NCBI GenBank assembly: GCA_964631865.1
Contig: CAZWAK010000001.1
Coordinates: forward strand, 62,001-126,000
Direction of reading: 5' to 3'
Origin: JAFDVL01 sp964631865
Lineage (GTDB): Bacteria > Acidobacteriota > Blastocatellia > RBC074
Length of the DNA: 64,000 nt
Shown piece after piece: positions 9,401 to 16,710 of this stretch. A program made the translations under genes and the position numbers. Under the pieces are notes generated by a model. It did not search any database. It was not told the origin of the DNA and saw nothing but the letters and a program-made list of their open reading frames with translations. How positions within the stretch are numbered: the first letter of the stretch is position 1; each line of letters starts with the position of its first letter.

Positions 9401-9612
9401 GCTTCCGCCTCTGCACGTCGCGGCAACCGAAAGCGGCAGAGGTGGCGCGCTTGGTGGCGCTGTATGAACAACAGCTTCAACTGTATCGCAACGACGAAAA
9501 GGCCGCGCAGTTGTTGACGAAAGAGGTACAATCCGCCAGCGCCGAGTTCGCCGCGCGCGTGATCGTGGCGAACGTGCTGCTGAATTTGGATGAGACCGTA
9601 ACGAAGGAGTAG
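6424..9612 (+). CDS. PSD1/PSCyt1/PSCyt2 protein (DUF1549-DUF1553) with c-type cytochrome motif
   Basis: The 1062-residue exported protein has a signal peptide, then a Planctomycete-type cytochrome domain (PSCyt1) with one haem-binding CVSCH at about residue 43. DUF1549 (PSCyt2) follows, with [24 protein letters not shown] and a second CAQCH about residue 347. A coiled and beta-rich middle comes next, then C-terminal DUF1553 (PSD1), including [18 protein letters not shown] and [11 protein letters not shown]. These proteins are usually encoded beside a DUF1501 protein and are thought to serve extracellular polymer breakdown; the reaction is unproven. Here DUF1501 lies 3.3 kb away at 12895. Three low-complexity segments (about residues 128-138, 786-797 and 825-850) are repeat insertions. 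Confidence 0.92.
   Translation: [1062 protein letters not shown]
6805..6838. repeat. Tandem TCTCAAA repeat within the PSD1 gene
   Basis: Four to five near-perfect ATCTCAA-type heptamers lie between the cytochrome domain and DUF1549. They are read as the low-complexity peptide [11 protein letters not shown]. The heptameric period means that the addition of one unit would shift the frame. Confidence 0.85.
8780..8971. repeat. Inverted pair of GCGGATT repeats flanking a conserved PSD1 segment
   Basis: Direct units GGATTGC lie at 8780-8811, and their reverse complements (AATCCGC units) at 8898-8971. They are translated as [11 protein letters not shown] and [18 protein letters not shown]. Between the arms lies family-conserved sequence ([20 protein letters not shown]). 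The repeats therefore look like additions on both sides of a native core that left the gene in frame. Confidence 0.85.
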
Positions 9613-9617
9613 CGGCT

Positions 9618-10169
9618 ATGAATGCAGTATTGGATGTAGTTGCCTTGGATAAGGAACGCGAAATTCTGGCGAAAGAAGCCGAAGACTCCCACAGTCAACT
9701 GGAGGACAAAAACATGGCGGGAGCGCGACACAGCGGCGTCGGCACACGATTGATTATCAAGCTGGGGCGGTATCTGGAAGACAATGACATCGGCGCAGTT
9801 TATGGCGCAGATGCGACCTACAAACTCCCGACCAGAGATCGCTTGCCGGATGTTTCGTTTATTTCCTCGGCGCGCATCCCGGTTGATGGAGAACCTGTCG
9901 GAGGCTGGGAACTCGCGCCGGATTTGGCCGTCGAAGTTATTTCGCCCAACGATGTGTATGAGGAAGTGGTCGGCAAAGTCGCGGAGTATTTTGCCGCAGG
10001 CGTGCAGCAGGTCTGGCTGATTTCCCCCGAATACAAAACTGTCATGGTCTACCGTTCGCCGTCGCAAGCGATCACATTATTTGAAAACGAAGAATTGACC
10101 AGCGAGGAACTGCTCCCCGGTTTTCGCTGCGCGCTTCGTGATCTTTTCAAACAACCGCAGCATCATTAG
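9618..10169 (+). CDS. Uma2 family (DUF820) PD-(D/E)XK-fold protein
   Basis: The 183-residue product has the Uma2 core: GTRLIIKLGRYL, RLPDVSFIS (Asp), and PDLAVEVISPND with the Asp/Glu of a restriction-endonuclease-like site, followed by YFAAGVQQVWLI and PGFRCALRDLF. Uma2 proteins are predicted nucleases, abundant in cyanobacteria and Blastocatellia and often near repeats; no activity is established. The gene starts 5 bases after the PSD1 stop with an upstream AAGGAGTAG, so it is probably co-transcribed. A second Uma2 gene lies at 56067-56777. Confidence 0.88.
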   Translation: MNAVLDVVALDKEREILAKEAEDSHSQLEDKNMAGARHSGVGTRLIIKLGRYLEDNDIGAVYGADATYKLPTRDRLPDVSFISSARIPVDGEPVGGWELAPDLAVEVISPNDVYEEVVGKVAEYFAAGVQQVWLISPEYKTVMVYRSPSQAITLFENEELTSEELLPGFRCALRDLFKQPQHH

Positions 10170-10226
10170 GCTGTTCCGAAACTATCGCAACGACGAAAGC
10201 ACAACCGCCCCCCGAAACGAGTTGTC

Positions 10227-11102
10227 ATGAGTTTAGTCGGATTCTCCCCCTGTCCGCTCTGCAAAGGCGCCGCGCGCGAAGTGATCTTTACCAAAAAGGG
10301 CTTTGACCTGGTGCGCTGTGGGAGTTGCAATTTGGCGTATTTGGGCAAGCCGCCTGCGCCTGAAGAATTGCAAAAACTCTATTCGTTCGCGGCAGGCTAT
10401 CAAACGGATTTTGCCGATGCCGCTTCGTCCGAAGTGAAGTTTCATACGAAGGTTGCGCGCCTGTCGTACAAGTTGCTGAGCCAACATCGCAGCGCGGGCA
10501 AACTGCTCGACGTCGGCTGCTCCGCCGGGTTCTTCCTCAAAGAAGCACAGGCACACGGTTGGGAGGCGCACGGCATCGAGTATTCGCCCGACACGGCTGC
10601 GGTCGCGGCGAAGCAAACGGGTTTGCAGATCAAAAGCGGCAGGCTCGAAGATGCCCACTACGAAGCACATTCGTTCGATGTCGTGACGTTGTGGGATGTG
10701 ATCGAACACGTGCCTGACCCGTTGCAAACGATGCGCAGCGTGCATCAGGTTTTGAGCGATGACGGTTTGGTTGCGCTCTCGACGCCCAATATTGACGGGC
10801 TGTTTCCGCAATTGTCGTATCGCGTGGCGAAGCGGTTGGATTACTGGCCGCACCCGGAACCGCCGCATCATTTGCTGCAATTTTCAGGGCAAACGCTGGG
10901 CTTGTTGCTGGCGCGCGCGGGCTTTGAAATTGTGGCGACCGAGACCCGCTGCCTTCCGCTTTCGTTTTCGTTTGATTTGAAACATCTGTGGCGGCGTTCG
11001 CCGAAACTGTGGTTATACACCGCTGCGTTTTTGCCCACTGCGATCATCGGCCCCTGGCTTGGCGCTGGGGATTGGATCTTCGTTTTCGCCAAGAAAAAAT
11101 AA
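10227..11102 (+). CDS. Class I SAM-dependent methyltransferase with N-terminal zinc ribbon
   Basis: The 291-residue protein opens with a zinc-ribbon-like CPLC (residues 9-12) and CGSC (residues 31-34). A Rossmann methyltransferase core follows: motif I LLDVGCSAGFFLKEA, motif II GIEYSP, and DVVTLWDVIEHVPDP. This is the architecture of Methyltransf_11/23 enzymes that act on sugars or lipids in envelope biosynthesis. The C-terminal quarter is hydrophobic (LWLYTAAFLPTAIIGPWLGAG) and may contact the membrane. It precedes the DUF1080 gene by 19 bases on the same strand. The substrate cannot be read from sequence. Confidence 0.87.
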   Translation: MSLVGFSPCPLCKGAAREVIFTKKGFDLVRCGSCNLAYLGKPPAPEELQKLYSFAAGYQTDFADAASSEVKFHTKVARLSYKLLSQHRSAGKLLDVGCSAGFFLKEAQAHGWEAHGIEYSPDTAAVAAKQTGLQIKSGRLEDAHYEAHSFDVVTLWDVIEHVPDPLQTMRSVHQVLSDDGLVALSTPNIDGLFPQLSYRVAKRLDYWPHPEPPHHLLQFSGQTLGLLLARAGFEIVATETRCLPLSFSFDLKHLWRRSPKLWLYTAAFLPTAIIGPWLGAGDWIFVFAKKK

Positions 11103-11121
11103 CCCACGAGGAGAAAACATC

Positions 11122-11886
11122 ATGCTGACAAAACTTCACAAACCCACTTTGTTCATCGTCTTGACGATTCTCGTTGCCTTTGGCATCACGGCCATCAGTC
11201 AGGTCAACATTCAAGATTTGAAACCGTTCGAGCCGCCGAAAAAAGAACCACCCGTCATCACGCCTGGCGCGAAGGTCGGCGACCCGCCATCGGACGCCAT
11301 CATTCTGTTCGACGGCAAAGATTTGTCCGGCTGGAAGAGCCAACGCGATGGCAGCGAAGCGAAATGGAAAGTGCAGGACGGCTACATGGAAGTCGTGCCG
11401 CGCACGGGCGGCATTCAAACCAAACAGGAATTCGGCGATTGCCAATTGCATATCGAATGGGCCACGCCGTCCGTCGTCAAAGGCGAAGGCCAGGGACGCG
11501 GCAACAGCGGCATCTTTTTGATGGGGCATTACGAAATTCAGGTGCTGGATTCGTTTCAGAACACGACGTATTTTCACGGACAAGCCGGCTCAATCTACAA
11601 ACAACACGCGCCGCTCGTGAACGCCTCGCGCAAACCCGGCGAATGGCAAACGTACGACATCATCTTCCAATCGCCGCGCTTCGATGAACAAGGCAAAGTC
11701 ACGCGCTTTGCTCGCATGACGGCCTTTCACAACGGCGTGCTGATTCAAAACCACTCGCAGATTTACGGCGAGACGTGGCACGACAAGCCTGCACTGTACC
11801 TCGCGCATCCGAACAAAGGCCCGCTGGCGTTGCAGGATCACGGCGATTTGGTGCGCTTCCGCAACATTTGGGTGCGACCGCTGTAA
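11122..11886 (+). CDS. DUF1080 (3-keto-disaccharide hydrolase-like) exported protein
   Basis: The 254-residue protein has a signal peptide (MLTKLHKPTLFIVLTILVAF) and one DUF1080 domain, a concanavalin-like beta sandwich. Diagnostic stretches are ILFDGKDLSGWKS, the GNSGIFLMGHYEIQVLDS block and IQNHSQIYG. Members were annotated as 3-keto-glucoside hydrolases or carbohydrate-binding modules, and they commonly accompany PSD1/DUF1501 genes, as here. The start at 11122 is preceded by GAGGAG. The stop lies at the left end of an inverted repeat that abuts a gene remnant. Confidence 0.88.
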   Translation: MLTKLHKPTLFIVLTILVAFGITAISQVNIQDLKPFEPPKKEPPVITPGAKVGDPPSDAIILFDGKDLSGWKSQRDGSEAKWKVQDGYMEVVPRTGGIQTKQEFGDCQLHIEWATPSVVKGEGQGRGNSGIFLMGHYEIQVLDSFQNTTYFHGQAGSIYKQHAPLVNASRKPGEWQTYDIIFQSPRFDEQGKVTRFARMTAFHNGVLIQNHSQIYGETWHDKPALYLAHPNKGPLALQDHGDLVRFRNIWVRPL

Positions 11887-11965
11887 TAGTAAAAAGTGAA
11901 AAGTAGAAAGTAGAAAGCTCCTCAACCCTTCAGCTTTCCACTTTCTACTTTCGTCTCCTACTATT
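11885..11965. repeat. Inverted repeat of AGTAGAAAG units
   Basis: Left arm 11885-11919 (AAAAGTAGAAAGTAGAAAGC) and right arm 11932-11965 (GCTTTCCACTTTCTACTTT) are imperfect reverse complements around a 12-base loop. The right arm ends exactly where the MgtC-like remnant becomes recognisable. The left arm overlaps the last bases of the DUF1080 gene. Confidence 0.85.
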
Positions 11966-12132
11966 GGTGCGCGGCCAGCTTGGGCGTGATTTGCGGGCTG
12001 GGGCATTGGCGCTTTGTGCTGCTGGCAACGGGATTGATGCTCTTGATTTTGATTGTCGGCGGCCCGCTCGAAAAACATTCGGTGCGCTGGTGGCGCAAGT
12101 GGATCACGCACGAAAACATCAAGGATTTGTAG
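11965..12132 (+). pseudogene. C-terminal remnant of an MgtC/SapB-like membrane protein
   Basis: The frame ending with TAG at 12132 reads WCAASLGVICGLGHWRFVLL, then ATGLMLLILIVGGPLEKH and a basic tail. This resembles the last two helices of MgtC/SapB proteins (the TAASLW...G.G motif followed by a long Leu/Ile helix). There is no start codon in a sensible place, and the frame runs back into the palindromic element at 11885-11965 and then a stop. I read it as a 5'-truncated pseudogene whose upstream part was lost at or near the repeat. It could also be a chance hydrophobic frame, but the family-like spacing argues against that. Confidence 0.5.
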
Positions 12133-12149
12133 CTCTAAATTTTCCACGT

Positions 12150-12563
12150 ATGGCACAAGATTTCTATCACGATCATGTCGTCAAAGCTTTGGTCAACGAT
12201 GGCTGGACGATTACCGATGATCCGTTTCGCATCGTGTACAAAGGCACGCGAGTGTACGCCGATCTTGCTGCCGAAAAACCGTTTGCCGCGAGGAAGGGCA
12301 CGCGCCAGATTGTTGTCGAAATCAAGGTCTTCAGTTCTCCCTCGCCGATGACAGAACTCGAACGCGCGCTTGGGCAATATGGCATTTACCGCACGTTCTT
12401 GCGCAAGCTCAGTCCTGAACGTGAATTATTTCTGGCAGTCGCAGTAGACATCTGGCAAGATTTCTTCTCGAAACCAGCAGTGCAAGACATCATCGCCGAT
12501 CATCAGATCAAGCTGTTGATTTTTGATCCTGAGAAAGAAGAGGTAGTGCAATGGATAAACTAG
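12150..12563 (+). CDS. xisH: XisH-like protein (fdxN element excision controlling factor family)
   Basis: The 137-residue product matches XisH throughout: MAQDFYHDHVVKALVNDGW at the start, VYADLAAEKPFAARKGTRQI, VEIKVF (the Glu-x-Lys of a PD-(D/E)XK fold), and the terminal IDPEKEEVVQWI-type motif. XisH and XisI were named for a Nostoc/Anabaena DNA-element excision locus, but most copies occur without such an element, so the cellular role is open. The ATG at 12150 is the family start. The gene overlaps xisI by 13 bases. Sporadic distribution suggests horizontal transfer. Confidence 0.9.
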   Translation: MAQDFYHDHVVKALVNDGWTITDDPFRIVYKGTRVYADLAAEKPFAARKGTRQIVVEIKVFSSPSPMTELERALGQYGIYRTFLRKLSPERELFLAVAVDIWQDFFSKPAVQDIIADHQIKLLIFDPEKEEVVQWIN

Positions 12564-12886
12564 CCACTTATCGCAGCGTCATCAAACAAATTCTCAAACG
12601 GCACGCTGAACTCACGCCCAGCATTGGACAAGTGCAAACTGTACCGATCTTCGATGAAGCGAGCGACAACTATATGGTCGTTGATTTAGGTTGGGATCGC
12701 ACAGGACGTGTGCATGCTGTAGTGCTGCACTTACAACTACAGAAAGACAAAGTTTGGATCGAAGTGGATGGAACCGAAAACGGTGTGGCCCAGGAACTAC
12801 TTGAAGCAGGAATTCCCAAAGCAGACATCGTGCTGGGATTTTACCGACCGGAAAGAAGACGGCTCACTGAATTCGCCACCGCCTGA
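12551..12886 (+). CDS. xisI: XisI-like protein
   Basis: The 111-residue partner of XisH starts MDKLATYRSVIKQILKRHA. It contains the family-typical FDEASDNYMVVDLGWD and VWIEVDGTENGVAQELLEAG, and ends ADIVLGFYRPE. The gene begins inside the end of xisH, so the proteins are translationally coupled and probably form a complex. The pair sits between the MgtC remnant and the DUF1501 gene, in the stretch that separates DUF1501 from its usual partner PSD1. Confidence 0.92.
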   Translation: MDKLATYRSVIKQILKRHAELTPSIGQVQTVPIFDEASDNYMVVDLGWDRTGRVHAVVLHLQLQKDKVWIEVDGTENGVAQELLEAGIPKADIVLGFYRPERRRLTEFATA

Positions 12887-12894
12887 GAACTGAG

Positions 12895-14316
<1,422 letters not shown>

Positions 14317-14321
14317 GTGTG

Positions 14322-14345
14322 GTGCGATTTGGCAAATCGCGTTAC
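14322..14345. repeat. REP-like palindrome (GCGATTTGGCAAATCGC family)
   Basis: The palindromic core GCGATTTGGCAAATCGC, followed by GTTAC, fills the 30-base gap between the convergent DUF1501 and exonuclease genes. It is a single half-copy of the family seen at 27303, 30638, 39612 and 52386. The position suits a bidirectional terminator, but no T-run is present. Confidence 0.85.
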
Positions 14346-14346
14346 C

Positions 14347-14868
14347 TCACCATCGCGCCGTTTTGAGCGCGGGTTTGCCCTGCCTCACTTTGCCTGCCTC
14401 CAGCACAATCCGCGCGCACGCTTCCGCATCCGAGAGCGCGTCGTGATGGTTGAGCGGGATATTCAAATGCTGACAGACCAGGTTCAATTTGTTCGACGGC
14501 AAGCGCCAAACCTGCCGCGCCAATTTCACCGTGCAACGAAACGGCAAACGCGGCGGCGATAGTCCTGCCTTCGCGCAACACACCTCCAAGACACCTTTAT
14601 CGAACAGCGCGTTGTGGGCCACGAAATATTCCGCGTCCGCAAGAAATTTCGCCATTTCCGGCCAGAGTTCGCCAAACGTCGGTTCGTGTTTGACCTGCTC
14701 CCACGTGATGCCGTGAATGTACGTGAATTGAAACCGTGAGCGCGGCGGACGAATCAGCGAATAGGTTTTCGCGACGATTTCCTCGCCATCCACGCGCACC
14801 AAAGCGATGGCGCACGCACTGTCGCGCCCGAAATCGGCGGTCTCAAAATCAATCGCCACAAAGGACAT
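14347..14868 (-). CDS. 3'-5' exonuclease, DnaQ/DEDD family
   Basis: The 173-residue protein has the three exonuclease motifs of the DnaQ superfamily: ExoI VAIDFETAD (Asp and Glu), ExoII YFVAHNALFDKGVL and ExoIII NHHDALSDAEACARI (His and Asp, DEDDh type). It is close to stand-alone epsilon-like exonucleases rather than to a Pol III subunit fused to other domains. I start it at 14868 because AAGGAG lies six bases before that ATG; the upstream ATG at 14907 has no such site. It is flanked by palindromic repeats on both sides. Confidence 0.9.
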   Translation of the reverse strand: MSFVAIDFETADFGRDSACAIALVRVDGEEIVAKTYSLIRPPRSRFQFTYIHGITWEQVKHEPTFGELWPEMAKFLADAEYFVAHNALFDKGVLEVCCAKAGLSPPRLPFRCTVKLARQVWRLPSNKLNLVCQHLNIPLNHHDALSDAEACARIVLEAGKVRQGKPALKTARW

Positions 14869-14898
14869 ACTTTGCTCCTTTCTGCCCAGCCAATCACG

Positions 14899-15003
14899 AT
14901 TCTTCATTCTTCATTCTCAACTCTTCATTCTTTGACAAAAGCAATGTCGCCACGCCTGTGCTCCTGTCAAAGAATAGAGAAGGAAGAATTGAGAAGGGAG
15001 AAT
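14899..15003. repeat. Inverted repeat of TTCATTCT units
   Basis: Left arm 14899-14937 and right arm 14965-15003 are imperfect reverse complements joined at TTTGACA/TGTCAAA. They lie between the alcohol dehydrogenase and exonuclease genes. The arms are built from reiterated short units, as at 48032-48118. Confidence 0.85.
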
Positions 15004-15041
15004 ACCAGTCACGACCAAGCCCTGATTGGCCCAGGTTTCAA

Positions 15042-16058
15042 TTACATCGTCAGCACGATGCGGCCTGCCAATTTGCCTGCCTGCATCTCGGCAAAATAAT
15101 CGTTGATTTGTTCCAGCGAGCCGGTTTTGTAATGACATTTCACACCGCCACTTGCCGCCAACGCTAGCACTTCTTCCAAGTCTTTGCGCGTGCCAACGGT
15201 CGAAGCGACGATCTTGTATTCGCCCGCGAGCATCGCTTGCACATTCAGCGAAATCGGCTCCGGCGTCATCCCGACAATCACCAACGTGCCCGCGCGCCGC
15301 AGGCAACGCAGTGCCGTTTCATACGCGGCTTTGCTGCCAGACGTGACGATGGCGACGTGCGCGCCGCCGTGGGCTTTGATTTCCTTGTGCGCTTGCGTCG
15401 TCGCGGCATTCACCGTCCAATCCGCGCCGCATTCTGTAGCGAGTTGTAATTTGTCATCCGCCACATCCACCGCGCCCACGACGAACTCAAGCTTCTTGCC
15501 AATCTGCACGGCCAAATGCCCCAAGCCGCCGATGCCAAACACCGCGAGCGTTTCGCCTGTTTTTAGCCTCGCTTCCTTGATCGCGCGATAGACCGTGACG
15601 CCTGCGCACAGCAACGGCGCGGCTTCTTCAAAGCTCAACGCATCGGGCAATCTCACCGTGTGGCTCGCCCGCGCTTTGGCAAATTCGGCGTAGCCGCCAT
15701 CCACCATCACGCCTGTGATTCGTTGCTTGCCACAAAGCGTTTCGCGCCCGCTCTGACAGTATTCGCACACGCCGCACGTGTCCTGCAACCACGGCACGCC
15801 CACGCGCTCTCCGATAGTAAAGCCTTCGACGCCCGCGCCAATCGCGGCAACAGTTCCCGTGATTTCGTGTCCGAGAATCAACGGAAATTTTGCCGCGCGT
15901 TTGAGCATCTCCCATTCGCCCGAAGCAATGTGCAAATCCGAATGGCACACGCCGCTCGCCGCAATTTTGATGAGCAATTCGTCGGCGTCGGGCGTGGGCG
16001 TGGGAACGTCTTCGATGGCGAGGGGTTGTGCGAAATCGTGGAGAACAGCCGCTTTCAT
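15042..16058 (-). CDS. Zinc-dependent alcohol dehydrogenase
   Basis: This 338-residue medium-chain dehydrogenase has catalytic zinc ligands in GVCHSDLH (Cys, His), the GHEITGTV motif, and the structural zinc lobe CGVCEYCQSGRETLC with four Cys. The NAD-binding motif VFGIGGLGHLAVQIGKK follows. Overall it is like bacterial AdhP-type enzymes that oxidise primary alcohols or reduce aldehydes. The ATG at 16058 falls four bases after the stop of the upstream PD-(D/E)XK gene; MAQSNF at 16076 is an alternative start that would overlap that gene. Third gene of a likely three-gene minus-strand operon beginning at 18471. Confidence 0.92.
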   Translation of the reverse strand: MKAAVLHDFAQPLAIEDVPTPTPDADELLIKIAASGVCHSDLHIASGEWEMLKRAAKFPLILGHEITGTVAAIGAGVEGFTIGERVGVPWLQDTCGVCEYCQSGRETLCGKQRITGVMVDGGYAEFAKARASHTVRLPDALSFEEAAPLLCAGVTVYRAIKEARLKTGETLAVFGIGGLGHLAVQIGKKLEFVVGAVDVADDKLQLATECGADWTVNAATTQAHKEIKAHGGAHVAIVTSGSKAAYETALRCLRRAGTLVIVGMTPEPISLNVQAMLAGEYKIVASTVGTRKDLEEVLALAASGGVKCHYKTGSLEQINDYFAEMQAGKLAGRIVLTM

Positions 16059-16062
16059 AAAG

Positions 16063-16701
16063 TTACTTTGTGCCATTGGTGCTGGCGGTTTGGAAGCCTT
16101 CGCATTCCGTAAAAATCGTGTGCAGAATCCCCAACAAAGAGTCTGGCTGCCCAATCGAATACGGTTCCGACCGCGCAAATGTGTTGTCCGGCGTGTAGCG
16201 CCCGAATTCCCAAATTTTGCCGGTGCTGACGATGCCGAACAACGGATGCCGATGGCCTTCCTGTTCGTTGAGCATCGAAGCCGTTTTCATCGCAATCAGG
16301 CATTGCCCCCAACCCTGCTCAAAGTCATCTTTCTTGGCTTCTGCGACCACGACGAACGGTGATTTGAAGCGCGCTTGATACGGCGTAAAGGCGAAATCCA
16401 CTTTGCCGCGAAACGGCGCGGCTCCCGCGTCCACTTGTTTCTCTTGCCACATGCGAAGGTTATGATGATCCAGCGCTTCGAGAAAAATCAACTCCATCCA
16501 CAGGCGTTGTTCCCATTCGTTCGAGCCGGTTGTGACTTGCCGTTCCGCGCGTTGCAAATTGATTGTCAACGCTTCGCTCGGCGGTATCTCTTGAAATGGA
16601 GCTTCCCATTTTTGATAAGGGAACAAGCCTAAAAACTCCACTGCTTTAGTGAGATCGAAGTTGCCAAAAGTTTCGGATGGTTGCGGTACTTGTTCATTCA
16701 T
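16063..16701 (-). CDS. Predicted PD-(D/E)XK nuclease-like protein, type I restriction R N-terminus-like
   Basis: The 212-residue soluble protein shows a restriction-endonuclease-like core: KVDFAFTPYQ (Asp), then VVVAEAKKDDFEQGWGQCL with an Asp...Glu-x-Lys arrangement, and FGIVSTGKIWEFGR. This resembles the N-terminal domain of HsdR, but no helicase domain, methylase or specificity subunit is encoded nearby, so it is not a restriction system. The start is preceded by GAGGAG and lies 9 bases after the esterase/SMP-30 gene. Function unknown; single-domain relatives are common in cyanobacteria and allied genomes. Confidence 0.65.
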   Translation of the reverse strand: MNEQVPQPSETFGNFDLTKAVEFLGLFPYQKWEAPFQEIPPSEALTINLQRAERQVTTGSNEWEQRLWMELIFLEALDHHNLRMWQEKQVDAGAAPFRGKVDFAFTPYQARFKSPFVVVAEAKKDDFEQGWGQCLIAMKTASMLNEQEGHRHPLFGIVSTGKIWEFGRYTPDNTFARSEPYSIGQPDSLLGILHTIFTECEGFQTASTNGTK

Positions 16702-16710
16702 AATTACTCC

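Noticed and set aside
12150..12886. XisH/XisI as evidence for a developmentally excised element
   Set aside because: No recombinase (XisF-like) and no direct repeat pair was seen. Most XisHI pairs occur without such elements.
16063..16701. Possible restriction-modification or defence system
   Set aside because: The protein resembles only the N-terminal domain of HsdR. No methylase, helicase or specificity gene is nearby, and the neighbours are metabolic.
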